64,000 nucleotides of DNA from Rhodonellum psychrophilum GCM71 = DSM 17998. GTDB lineage: Bacteria; Bacteroidota; Bacteroidia; Cytophagales; Cyclobacteriaceae. The stretch is taken from positions 57,890 to 121,889 of the forward strand of contig NZ_KB906689.1 of the NCBI RefSeq assembly GCF_000381545.1. The letters are read 5' to 3'. Every line of letters starts with the position of its first letter. Position 1 is the first letter of the stretch. This document shows, in pieces, positions 35,985-45,335 of this stretch. The position numbers and the translations under genes are program-made. The notes under the pieces are model-generated. The model was not told the DNA's origin and searched no databases. It was given only the letters and a program-made list of their open reading frames with translations.

Positions 35985-36527
35985 TTATTTTTTGGAAGCT
36001 TTTTCAGAAGCATGAATCGCCGATTCTCTAAGCTCGAGTATCAATTTGCTCATTTTTGCTTGCCATTCTTCAAACTTCTCCAAAACTGGATTTGCAGGGA
36101 TTTGGCTGATCTGATCCATAAGGTTTGCAGTTTCCGCTTTGTCCTTACTTTTGGTTTTCTTGCCATTTTTGCTTTTTGGAACGAGATGCGGATTGAAAGA
36201 TTTCAATTCAGATAGCCAGTTCTTTTTATCCATCAATTTGCTCAGTTTTTTGGCCTCCTCAATCGGTTTCTTGGAATTGGATTTTGCCGCCTTCAAGCTT
36301 TTAATGCTGAGGTTTTTAGCCTTGATTCCCAAGCCATATATTTCATTGATTTCGGCTAAAAAAGCATCTGAAACACCATTCAAATGAAAAAGAAAGGATT
36401 CCTGATGGGCTTTTTCACTGTCTGACCCTGATGTTTTTGGGTTTTTTAGCTCATCAAGGTAAAGCTGAGCATATCTTAATTTAGAATCCGTACGTTCTTT
36501 TAGAAGGGCATATTTCTTCATTTTCAT
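35985..36527 (-). CDS. Hypothetical helical protein, possibly DUF6586-like
   Basis: A 180-residue, highly charged, all-helical protein. The front half (LLKERTDSKLRYAQLYLDELKN, then SFLFHLNGVSDAFLAEINEIYGL) resembles HEPN-like or DUF6586-type proteins in which a long helical pair carries spaced polar residues. The middle is lysine- and serine-rich and probably disordered, followed by a coiled-coil-like end. No signal peptide. It is a single gene with its own minus-strand terminator. The family suggestion is tentative. Confidence 0.65.
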   Translation of the reverse strand: MKMKKYALLKERTDSKLRYAQLYLDELKNPKTSGSDSEKAHQESFLFHLNGVSDAFLAEINEIYGLGIKAKNLSIKSLKAAKSNSKKPIEEAKKLSKLMDKKNWLSELKSFNPHLVPKSKNGKKTKSKDKAETANLMDQISQIPANPVLEKFEEWQAKMSKLILELRESAIHASEKASKK

Positions 36528-36725
36528 TATTTATCTTTTTTTTTACGAAATTACCCAAAATCAAAAAGCCAAAGTCCAATGTTAAGTGATTTTATTTAAA
36601 AAAAACAAAAGCTTATTGAGGCATGCTTTTTTTGATTAATGAACTGTTAAAATGTAGTATTGCACAGCACAAAAAGACTGCAATTTGGTAACCTTAAAGA
36701 TGGAAGATTTATAAAAATGAGCAGT

Positions 36726-36800
36726 AAATTTGTAATTCATAATCATAGGTACTTTTAGGCTCCTCGGCAAAATAGGCACTGCTTTTGGCAGTGCCATTTT
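36726..36800 (+). ncRNA. Possible short transcript ending in a terminator
   Basis: A perfect -7-type box TAAATTTG (36726-36733) is followed about 40 bp later by a perfect 8-bp stem GGCACTGC/GCAGTGCC (36775-36782 and 36788-36795) and TTTTTT. No TTTG -33 element is at the right distance and no gene ends upstream on this strand, so a short RNA of about 60 nt is possible but unproven. Confidence 0.3.
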
Positions 36801-37823
36801 TTATATTCGAAATACCAATCTCTTATAAATGTTATTGTATCCATTGACCTTGGTGGCAAATACCTTTAGGAGTGAGCAAATATTATCAAGCTCTGGCCAC
36901 TCTATACTTAGTCATAGGTAATCCAAATAAACACCGATGCTGGGCAAAAACATTCAAATAACCACCTTAACCGCCCTTTAACATTAATGACTTTTTTTCA
37001 GCTGGCTTTGATTCATTTCTCAGCATCCTCCTTCCAATGATATTTCGGATGTCAATTCTCCATGCATCCTTACCTCATTCAAACCAATCTGATCATTGAA
37101 AAAAAAAACTTAATTCAATTTGTTTATTTTTCAAGGTAATTCAGGAGTATCGAATTCGGGAATTTCTCTACTTTATCTATGGCTTATTGGTTAAGTTTTT
37201 TCCCCTATGTCATCTCAACCCATTTGATTCTTGATAACTCTGATCATGAATTCAACCTTAAAATCCTCTTTTCATTTATCTTTTCTGATTCCGCAGGCAA
37301 CCTCCTATCGTTCTTTATGTTCCTAATCCTGGTTTTTTCCAAATTACCCACTGAGACTTTTGGTCCAACAAATGGTGATTTTTCTAATTTCCCCATTTTC
37401 AGCAGATGCAAGGAGTAAGTAGCTACAGCAATAAGGAATCAACGGATATTTTCATCGGTTATCAAATATGCTGAACACGGATTTTTCCTTGGAGGAAAAA
37501 CAACATCAAACTTTATGGATAAAAGAATTAAAGAGTCGCTTCCTGGTAAAAATTTTGATTAAATATTGGCGTAAATGTATTCTGGAGGATAACCTCGTTT
37601 ATGGGATAAAAACATGTGGATTTCAGGTACGCATGCCGCAGTCTGAACGGCGGCTTAGTAGGGTGTTTAATTTTTCCAATATGTTTACTATTTATATACT
37701 TTTTTACTTAACAAACACCTAACCTTTCCTAAACCCTAGGATATTTTTATTCAAACACACCAAGCATTAAAATAGCATTTTACGCTTAAATTAAAGTTTT
37801 TTAGAAAATTAACAGGAAATTAA

Positions 37824-37879
37824 TTAATTGTAAATTAACTTTTGCTTAACTGAAAATAAAAATCTGAAGTTTAGTTTTG
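37824..37879 (+). promoter_or_regulatory. PHO-box-like promoter of the susC-susD-plc operon
   Basis: Three half-sites with 11-bp period: TTAAT at 37824, TTAAC at 37835 and TTAAC at 37846-37850. Exactly 21 bp further comes TAGTTTTG (37872-37879), a perfect TAnnTTTG -7 box. There is no -33 TTTG at the normal 19-bp distance, as expected for an activator-dependent promoter. Transcription would start near 37886, 35 bp before the susC ATG. The same layout, including the 21-bp gap, occurs before the PhnZ-like gene. Confidence 0.6.
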
Positions 37880-37920
37880 TTAAATATTTTTAAAAGGTTT
37901 TTACTTAGTCCAACAAACAA

Positions 37921-40900
37921 ATGAAAATTTCTACAACAAAAAAATTTGGATGGTTGCTCTCCTTGCTTTTGGGGATTAGTCTGTCTGCTTTTGCCCAGGA
38001 AAGAAGGGTGGAAGGAAAAGTCTCCGATTCCAGTGGGCAACCTCTTCCTGGAACCAGTATCCTGGTCAAAGGAAGTAACAAAGGAACAGTTACGGATTTG
38101 GATGGTGTTTATAGTATTATGGTCAATTCAGGTGACACTTTATCTTATTCTTATATAGGTTTCGAAAAACTGGATCGGCCCGTGGGAAATTTCAATAAAA
38201 TAGATGTCATCCTTAAAGAGGGAATCGAAATCGCTGAAGTTGTCATTACTGCACTTGGGATGGAAAGAGATGTCAAAGCGCTGGGCTATTCTGTACAAAC
38301 AGTGAGTGGTGACAGATTTACCGAAGCGCGTGAAACCAATGTCTTGAATTCCCTAAGTGGTCGGGTTGCCGGAGTACAAATCACCAATGGAGCAAGTACT
38401 TTGGGAGGTTCTACGCGGGTCACCATCCGTGGAGAGTCCTCTCTAAACATCAATGCCAACCAGCCTTTATTTGTAGTGGATGGAATCCCCATCAGCAACA
38501 ATATCATTGGATCCTCAGGAAGTGGCGGACAGGAAGTGGATTATGGAAATGCAGCCGGAGAGATAAATCCGGATGATATTGCTTCCATGACTGTCTTAAA
38601 AGGCCCCGCGGCTGCGGCACTTTATGGATCACGTGCTGCCAATGGCGCAATTTTGATTACCACCAAATCAGGAAAAGGTAAAAGAGGTATTGGAGTTACT
38701 GTAAATTCAAACACCACTTTTGAAAATCCCCTCGTCATGCCCCAATGGCAAAACAAATATGGGCAGGGCAATAATGGTCAATTTGGATTTGTGAATGGTG
38801 CAGGCGCTGGAAATGCAGATGGAGTAGATGAAAGCTGGGGACCGGAACTGAACACGGGGTTCCTGACCCCACAGTTTGATTCTCCAAGAAATGTTCCCGG
38901 ATTTAGAGGAGGCGATTTGAATGCGCCCTCAGGAAGTACCATCACCCCTACTCCTTGGGTTTCTCAACCCAACAATATCAATGACTTTTTCAGAACGGGT
39001 GTCACTTTGGCCAATAATGTTTCTATTTCAGGGGACAATGAAAAGGCAAATGTCAGATTTTCCTGGACAAATCTTGATCAGAAAGGAATCGTACCCAATA
39101 CTGACCTGAAAAGGAATACCCTGGCTTTGAACTCAACCATCAATATCATTCCAGAGAAATTATCCCTGACCACAACTGTCAACTACCAAAACAGCAGCTC
39201 AGGAAACCGGCCCAATATTAGCTATGGCACGGAAAATCTTATGTATCTGTGGATTTGGTATGGAAGACAGATAAACACCCGAAACCTTCGTGATTATTGG
39301 ATGCCTGGTTTGGAAGGAACCCAACAGTTTAACTACAATTACAATTACCATGACAATCCTTATTTCAGTGTTTATGAAAACACCAACGGTCAACAGAAAA
39401 ACAGGATATTCGGGAATCTTCTGTTAAACTATAAGTTCAACAATAAGCTCAATCTGATGGTAAGGACGGGTATGGATAATTACAATGAACTCAGGGATAG
39501 AAAAAGGGCATTTTCTACACAGCGATTCCCCAGAGGTAATTATAGAGAAGACAATGTCAATTTCAATGAAAGAAATACGGACTTTTTGCTCACGTATTCA
39601 GAAACATCAAAGCAAAATTGGTCTTACAATTTGGCATTGGGGGGAAACCTGATGTTTCAGGAAAACAAATTCCTGCAATTGGTGGCTCCAGAATTATTGA
39701 TCCCAAACATCTATAATTTCACCAATACCGCGGTTGCCCTTCAAACCGAACAATTCAACAGTAAGAAGAAAATCAATTCCCTGTATGGATTTGGGCAAAT
39801 AGGTTACAAAAACATCCTGTTCTTAGATATTACTGGTAGAAATGACTGGTCCTCGACACTTCCTGTGGACAACAACTCCTACTTCTACCCTTCCGCAACT
39901 TTCAGCGCGATCATTTCTGACATGGTCGATCTTCCGAGAAACATTTCCTTGATCAAGGCCAGGGCAGCTTACGCAGAAGTGGGCAATGATACCTCTCCAT
40001 TTAGCCTGACGAATGTCTTCAACAACCAGATTGCTTGGGGAAGCGATCAGGCAAAATCTGAATCCTCAGTATTGTCCAATGCTGAATTAAGACCCGAAAG
40101 AACTGCCTCTACAGAGTTTGGCTTGGATTTAAGGTTCTTTCAGGGAAGGTTGGGATTGGATTTCACCTATTACAACAATATTACCAGGGATCAGATCATC
40201 CCCATTACCCTTGATATCGCCACAGGTTACAACAGTCGGATCATCAATGCAGGAAAAATCCAAAATCAGGGAATTGAAATAGTGGCCTTAGCCAACCCAA
40301 TCCGGAGAGACAACGGATTTAGATGGGACATAGTAGCCAATTTCACCCGGAACCGTGGAAAAGTCATTGAGTTGACCGAGGGTCTTGACACCTACACCCT
40401 AACTGAAAGAAACGGAGCATTTATTCAAGCAAGAATAGGTGAAAGAATGGGCAATATGTATGGAGTCGGTTTTGCAAGGGTAAACGATCCCAACAGTCCC
40501 TACTTTGGAGAAATCATTCACAATAGCACTGGAACGCCGTTAAGAGATTCTGAATTGGTATTTCAGGGAAATTACAATCCCGATTGGATGCTGGGTATCC
40601 AAAACAGTTTGGCATACAAGAACTTCACATTGGGATTCTTATTCGACATTCGCTATGGGGGCATTGTGGTATCACGGACCAAAACTATCGGATCCACATC
40701 CGGCCAACTCGAAGAAACCTTATTCGGTAGAGCAAACGGCTATGATATGACACTGGAAGGAAATGGGATTATCAGCCCGGGTGTTATCGCCAATGGGGAC
40801 GGAACTTTTAGGCCCAACGATGTTAAAATCACCTCCAGAAACTGGCACAACAGGTATTATGAGCGCAATAATGTTGAGGCGGCAAAATATGATGCTTCCT

Positions 40901-41139
40901 ATGTCAAACTGAGAGAGGTCACTTTGGGGTATAATCTGCCCAAAAATTGGTTGAGCAGGGTTCCATTTGAAGATGTAAGGGTGTCACTGGTAGGAAGAAA
41001 TCTTGCTTTATGGACAGAAAATCCGCATTTTGATCCTGAGACGCTTTCCATGTCCGGTGGAACTTTACAACCAGGAGTGGAAAACATGGCTTTCCCTTCT
41101 ACAAGAAGCATCGGATTCAATGTCAACCTCAAGTTTTAA
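37921..41139 (+). CDS. SusC/RagA-family TonB-linked outer-membrane transporter
   Basis: The 1072-residue protein has a signal peptide cut after AFAQ (residue 25), a carboxypeptidase-like domain (RRVEGKVSDSSGQPLPGTSIL, residues 28-105), a plug with ALGMERDVKALGYSVQTVSG and AALYGSRAANGAILITTKSG, and a barrel ending SIGFNVNLKF. It partners with the SusD-like lipoprotein 25 bp downstream. The operon continues with a phospholipase C and a phosphoesterase, so the imported ligand is probably phosphorylated or derived from phospholipid. This is the arrangement described in Bacteroidota as a phosphate-utilisation SusCD-like (PusCD) system; the equivalence here is inferred. Confidence 0.93.
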   Translation: MKISTTKKFGWLLSLLLGISLSAFAQERRVEGKVSDSSGQPLPGTSILVKGSNKGTVTDLDGVYSIMVNSGDTLSYSYIGFEKLDRPVGNFNKIDVILKEGIEIAEVVITALGMERDVKALGYSVQTVSGDRFTEARETNVLNSLSGRVAGVQITNGASTLGGSTRVTIRGESSLNINANQPLFVVDGIPISNNIIGSSGSGGQEVDYGNAAGEINPDDIASMTVLKGPAAAALYGSRAANGAILITTKSGKGKRGIGVTVNSNTTFENPLVMPQWQNKYGQGNNGQFGFVNGAGAGNADGVDESWGPELNTGFLTPQFDSPRNVPGFRGGDLNAPSGSTITPTPWVSQPNNINDFFRTGVTLANNVSISGDNEKANVRFSWTNLDQKGIVPNTDLKRNTLALNSTINIIPEKLSLTTTVNYQNSSSGNRPNISYGTENLMYLWIWYGRQINTRNLRDYWMPGLEGTQQFNYNYNYHDNPYFSVYENTNGQQKNRIFGNLLLNYKFNNKLNLMVRTGMDNYNELRDRKRAFSTQRFPRGNYREDNVNFNERNTDFLLTYSETSKQNWSYNLALGGNLMFQENKFLQLVAPELLIPNIYNFTNTAVALQTEQFNSKKKINSLYGFGQIGYKNILFLDITGRNDWSSTLPVDNNSYFYPSATFSAIISDMVDLPRNISLIKARAAYAEVGNDTSPFSLTNVFNNQIAWGSDQAKSESSVLSNAELRPERTASTEFGLDLRFFQGRLGLDFTYYNNITRDQIIPITLDIATGYNSRIINAGKIQNQGIEIVALANPIRRDNGFRWDIVANFTRNRGKVIELTEGLDTYTLTERNGAFIQARIGERMGNMYGVGFARVNDPNSPYFGEIIHNSTGTPLRDSELVFQGNYNPDWMLGIQNSLAYKNFTLGFLFDIRYGGIVVSRTKTIGSTSGQLEETLFGRANGYDMTLEGNGIISPGVIANGDGTFRPNDVKITSRNWHNRYYERNNVEAAKYDASYVKLREVTLGYNLPKNWLSRVPFEDVRVSLVGRNLALWTENPHFDPETLSMSGGTLQPGVENMAFPSTRSIGFNVNLKF

Positions 41140-41164
41140 CTCCTACTCCTAAAATTTCTAAATC

Positions 41165-42721
41165 ATGAAAATCCATATCAAAAAATTATTCATCACTCTG
41201 CTTTCCATACAGGTGGGATGGTTTGTAGCCTGTACGGGAGATTTTGAAGATCTCAATTCAAACCCCAACTCTCCTGAAGTAGTCCCCTCATCACTTTTGC
41301 TACCCACTGTTTTGAGAAGCACTGCCAATCAAGTTGCCGGGCAGGCTTGGGGAATAGGCAATGTGGTCATGCAGTATACTGCCAAAATCCAGTTTACAAA
41401 TGAGGACAGATACAACTGGGGTCCTTTTGGAAACCCGTATGGTACATTTTACAATTCACTCAGGGACATCAACAACATCATTTTGATTTCTGAACCACAG
41501 GGACAAAACAATTATGTGGGTATTGCCAAAGTAATCCGTGCCTTCCAGGTCTCTTTTATGACCGATGCTTATGGGGAACTGCCTTTTTCTGAGGCCATAA
41601 TGGCAAAAACAGGTATAAACTATCCTGTTTTTGATTCCCAGGAAGCCATTTATGAGGGTATTTTAAGAGAGTTGAGAGAAGCCAATGAGCTACTTGGATC
41701 CAGCAATGAAGCTGTAAGAGGAGATATTCTGTTTGATGGGGATATTTCCAAATGGAAAAAATTTGCCAATTCCCTTCGCCTAAGGGCTTTGATGCGGATC
41801 TCTTTGAGAAAAGATCCTTCATCAGAAATGCAGCAGATCCTTTCCAATCCAAATCAGTTCCCGATTTTTACCGGAAACAACGACCATGCTTTACTTCAGC
41901 ATTTATCAGATATTCCCAACCAACATGATCTTTATACCACCCGTTCCGGATCATTTGATGAATACCGACTAAGCAAAAACATGGAGGTGACATTAAAAGA
42001 CCTCAACGATCCGAGGCTGTTTGCCTATGCCCAACCTACCAATGATTCAGGTGCCGGGATTATCGGAGGGATCAATGCTTATCAAGGGGTGCCCAATGGC
42101 TTATCCGATGAGGAGGCACTTCAATATTCTCCAACGGGGCAGGCCGCAAAAGGGGGGTCAAATTTCATCTCTAGGATAGGTTTTCTTTGGTCCTGTTCTG
42201 CCTGCACTTCCCTGGCAAATCCGATAGGTTATCAAACGATCCTGATGAATTATTCAGAGTTGCAGTTTATCCTGGCAGAAGCCCGGGAAAGAGGGTATAT
42301 CACCACTGGGAATACTGAAGAATATTACCTCAATGGCATAAAGGCCTCCTTTAGTTACTATGAAAGCAGATATCGGTTGATCAATCTCCCGCAGATTGCC
42401 GATAAATTAATTGTGGGAAATGACTATTTTCAACAGACTAATGTAGCCTATACCGGAGGTCAGGAGGAAAAGTTGGCGAAGATCGGGACGCAAAAATGGT
42501 TGTCACTATTTTTCTCCGGCTTGGAAAACTGGTATGATTGGAGAAGGACGGGATTTCCCAAAATAAACCCAGGTCCTGCTGCATTTGAACCGAATGTTCC
42601 CAGAAGGTTTATGTACCCATCCAGTGTACAAGCCCTGAATGAAGATAATTACAGGGCAGCCATTACCCGTCAGGGTCCGGATAGGATATCCACCAGAGTA
42701 TGGTGGGATTTGCCGAAATAG
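41165..42721 (+). CDS. SusD/RagB-family outer-membrane lipoprotein
   Basis: The 518-residue protein has a lipoprotein signal (lipobox VAC, Cys near residue 21-22, then TGDFEDLNSNPNSPEVVPSSLL). It belongs to the SusD-like_2 type, with TDAYGELPFSEAI, KWKKFANSLRLRALMRIS and a C-terminal FMYPSSVQALN segment. It would cap the SusC channel at 37921. It is followed after 64 bp by the phospholipase C gene. Confidence 0.92.
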   Translation: MKIHIKKLFITLLSIQVGWFVACTGDFEDLNSNPNSPEVVPSSLLLPTVLRSTANQVAGQAWGIGNVVMQYTAKIQFTNEDRYNWGPFGNPYGTFYNSLRDINNIILISEPQGQNNYVGIAKVIRAFQVSFMTDAYGELPFSEAIMAKTGINYPVFDSQEAIYEGILRELREANELLGSSNEAVRGDILFDGDISKWKKFANSLRLRALMRISLRKDPSSEMQQILSNPNQFPIFTGNNDHALLQHLSDIPNQHDLYTTRSGSFDEYRLSKNMEVTLKDLNDPRLFAYAQPTNDSGAGIIGGINAYQGVPNGLSDEEALQYSPTGQAAKGGSNFISRIGFLWSCSACTSLANPIGYQTILMNYSELQFILAEARERGYITTGNTEEYYLNGIKASFSYYESRYRLINLPQIADKLIVGNDYFQQTNVAYTGGQEEKLAKIGTQKWLSLFFSGLENWYDWRRTGFPKINPGPAAFEPNVPRRFMYPSSVQALNEDNYRAAITRQGPDRISTRVWWDLPK

Positions 42722-42785
42722 CCGATCTAAATCAATAAATTACCCTGCCTGTCTGCCACAAGGAGATGGGCAGGTTTTAAACTTT

Positions 42786-45335
42786 ATGAAGATGAGCAAC
42801 AGAAGAGAATTTCTCAAGCAAGCAACAATTTTTTCCGGCGGAATGGCTCTTTGGGGCGGTATTCCCCAAGCCATACAAAAAGCCATGGCCATCATCCCTG
42901 CTCCCGGAAGCACTTTTTATGATGCAGACCATGTCGTTTTTCTGATGCAGGAAAACAGATCCTTTGATCATGCTCTGGGTGCATTGCAGGGAGTCAGGGG
43001 ATTCAATGATCCAAGAGCAATCAAGCTCAAGGATGGGTTGCCTGTTTGGCTTCAGAAAGACAAGCAAGGAAATACCTTCAAACCCTTTCACCTGGATATC
43101 CAAAATACAAAAGCCACTTGGTTGGGGGATATTCCACATTCCTGGGAAAATCAGGTAGATGCGCGCAATGGCGGCCAATATGACGGCTGGATTGAAGCCA
43201 AAAGACCCGGAAACAAGGACATTAAGCACGTTCCGCTTACCATGGGGTATTATGACAGATCCGATATCCCGTTTTATTATGCCATGGCTGATGCATTCAC
43301 AGTTTGTGACCAGCATTTTTGTTCAGCCCTAACAGGAACCACCACCAACCGGATGTTTTTTTGGACCGGAAAGAGCAGGGACCCCAAAACAGGACATTCT
43401 GTTGTCAGAAACTCGGAAGCGACCTACAGTAAGGAAGTAGATTGGAAAACCTATCCCGAAAGATTGGAAGAAAACGGGGTTTCCTGGAGAGTGTACCAAA
43501 ACGAAATCAGCCTGCCCACCGGATTAGAGGGTGAGGATGAAAGTCTTCTGGGTAACTTTACCGACAACAACCTAGAGTGGTTCAAGCAATACCATGTCCG
43601 CTTTGCAAAGGGCCATTATCCTTATTTGGAAAAAATGGAAAAACAGTTGATTCAGACCATTTCCGACCTGGAAAATGAAAAAACACAGCCTGCCAATCCG
43701 GGAAAGGAAAATGCACTGCAAGAGAGCATTGCCAAATTGAAAGCAGTCCAGGATTCGCTCATCACCTACCACCCGGATAATTTTGATAAACTTCCGGATA
43801 ATGAAAAAAACCTTCATCAAAAGGCATTTACTGTCAATGATGCGGATACGGATTTTCATGAAACCGAGTGGTTGGATTATGAAAAAAACGGTGAAAATTT
43901 TCAGACCAAAATTCCCAAGGGGGATATCCTTCATAAATTCAGGAGCGATATCAAGGAAGGTAAACTGCCTACCGTATCCTGGCTGGTCCCTCCCCAGAAA
44001 TTTTCGGACCATCCTTCCGCTCCCTGGTATGGGGCTTGGTATCTTTCAGAGGTGATGAATATCCTGACCGAAAACCCGGAAGTCTGGAAAAAGACAATTT
44101 TCATATTGAATTACGATGAAAATGACGGATATTTTGATCATGTACCCCCTTTTGTAGCACCCCATCCAACAGATACCCAATCAGGTAAATTCACTTCGGG
44201 AATCAATACCAAGGATGAGTTTGTCACCCGGGAAGAAGAGCTTTCCAAACCTGGAATGAAACCGGAAAATGCCAGACAAAGTCCGGTAGGCCTTGGCTAC
44301 AGGGTTCCCCTCATCATTGCATCACCATGGACAAAAGGAGGCTGGGTCAATTCAGAGGTCTGTGACCTGACCTCATCCCTGATGTTTTTGGAAAAATTCC
44401 TAAAACACAAAACCGGAAAGGATATCAGGGAAGAAAATATCAGTAGCTGGAGAAGGACAGTCTGTGGGGATCTCACTTCTGCATTCCGGCAGAATGATGG
44501 GGAGGAAACCACTTTCCCACAACCCGTACAGCAAAAAGCATTTATGTCCATGATCCATCAGGCAAGTTTTAAAGATCTTCCCAACAATTTCACTCCCTTG
44601 ACTTCCCAACAGCTCAAAACAATCAAAAAAAGAGGTGTTAAATCCTCCATATTACCCAAACAGGAAGCTGGGATCAGAAACTCATCTGCGCTCCCTTATG
44701 AACTTTACCTTGAAGGAAATCTTAACGGAAACCGGCAAAGCTTTGAAATGGTCTTTCATAACAGTCAAAAGAAATTCGGATCCAAAACTGCAGGGGTTCC
44801 TTTCCAGGTTTATTGCCCAAAAAAATATCTTGAAAACGGTATTTGGAAAACTTTGAAATCATGGGATTTCGCCTTGGAGGCAGGTACTGAACTTGATTAC
44901 CAATGGCCTATAGCTAACTTTGAAAATGGCCTTTACCATTTGGATGCCTATGGACCCAATGGTTTTTATCGGGGGTTTAAAGGACAAAAAGAGGAGCTGA
45001 CCTTGTCGGTTAAAACAAGTTATGAGATGACGGATCCAAAAAAGCCACAGTTACTTCTTCGGATCCAAAATATAAATTCCAGCACCATAATTTGTGAGTT
45101 GGAAGATCAAGCTTATGGAAAACCCCAATCCGAAATCGGATTAAAATCCATGGAGGAGAAAACGATTGCTCTTGATACTGAAAAGAGCTTTGGTTGGTAT
45201 GATTTTGCGTTGAGGATTAAAGGGAGCCACACCTTTGAAAGAAGGATGGCCGGTAGAATCGAAACCGGATTACCCTCGAAAACCGACCCCCAAATGGGGA
45301 ATATATCGATCGAAGAAGAAAATGGGAATGCCTAA
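42786..45335 (+). CDS. Phosphocholine-specific phospholipase C (PlcN-like), Tat-exported
   Basis: Start set at 42786 (MKMSNRREFLKQ), giving a twin-arginine signal; the longer frame runs back into susD. The 849-residue protein has the bacterial acid-phosphatase/PLC superfamily core: FLMQENRSFDH (Glu56, Asn57), the segment TGTTTNR at residues 183-189 where the nucleophilic Thr is expected, DENDGYFDHVPPF with metal residues, and PLIIASPWTKGG. Two beta domains at the C-terminus fit the DUF756 pair of this family. It cleaves phosphatidylcholine and related lipids to diacylglycerol and a phosphorylated head group. In this operon it would feed the SusCD pair and the phosphoesterase encoded after it. 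Confidence 0.92.
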   Translation: MKMSNRREFLKQATIFSGGMALWGGIPQAIQKAMAIIPAPGSTFYDADHVVFLMQENRSFDHALGALQGVRGFNDPRAIKLKDGLPVWLQKDKQGNTFKPFHLDIQNTKATWLGDIPHSWENQVDARNGGQYDGWIEAKRPGNKDIKHVPLTMGYYDRSDIPFYYAMADAFTVCDQHFCSALTGTTTNRMFFWTGKSRDPKTGHSVVRNSEATYSKEVDWKTYPERLEENGVSWRVYQNEISLPTGLEGEDESLLGNFTDNNLEWFKQYHVRFAKGHYPYLEKMEKQLIQTISDLENEKTQPANPGKENALQESIAKLKAVQDSLITYHPDNFDKLPDNEKNLHQKAFTVNDADTDFHETEWLDYEKNGENFQTKIPKGDILHKFRSDIKEGKLPTVSWLVPPQKFSDHPSAPWYGAWYLSEVMNILTENPEVWKKTIFILNYDENDGYFDHVPPFVAPHPTDTQSGKFTSGINTKDEFVTREEELSKPGMKPENARQSPVGLGYRVPLIIASPWTKGGWVNSEVCDLTSSLMFLEKFLKHKTGKDIREENISSWRRTVCGDLTSAFRQNDGEETTFPQPVQQKAFMSMIHQASFKDLPNNFTPLTSQQLKTIKKRGVKSSILPKQEAGIRNSSALPYELYLEGNLNGNRQSFEMVFHNSQKKFGSKTAGVPFQVYCPKKYLENGIWKTLKSWDFALEAGTELDYQWPIANFENGLYHLDAYGPNGFYRGFKGQKEELTLSVKTSYEMTDPKKPQLLLRIQNINSSTIICELEDQAYGKPQSEIGLKSMEEKTIALDTEKSFGWYDFALRIKGSHTFERRMAGRIETGLPSKTDPQMGNISIEEENGNA

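Larger units (their letters stand above)
36528..37920. other. Long intergenic region, 1.39 kb
   Basis: No intact gene. Contents: a possible short transcript with terminator at 36775-36795; AT-rich spacer; short open frames without support (37179-37418, 37468-37722); a small GC-richer patch at about 37625-37660; and the susC promoter at 37824-37879. Confidence 0.5.

Noticed and set aside
42639..42785. 49-residue extension of the phospholipase C
   Set aside because: It overlaps susD and would bury the Tat signal; the ATG at 42786 fits better.
43572..44012. 146-codon minus-strand ORF inside the phospholipase C gene
   Set aside because: Antisense shadow of a strongly supported gene.
45235..45321. 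29-residue extension of the phosphoesterase lipoprotein
   Set aside because: It overlaps the phospholipase gene and would displace the lipobox from the N-terminus.
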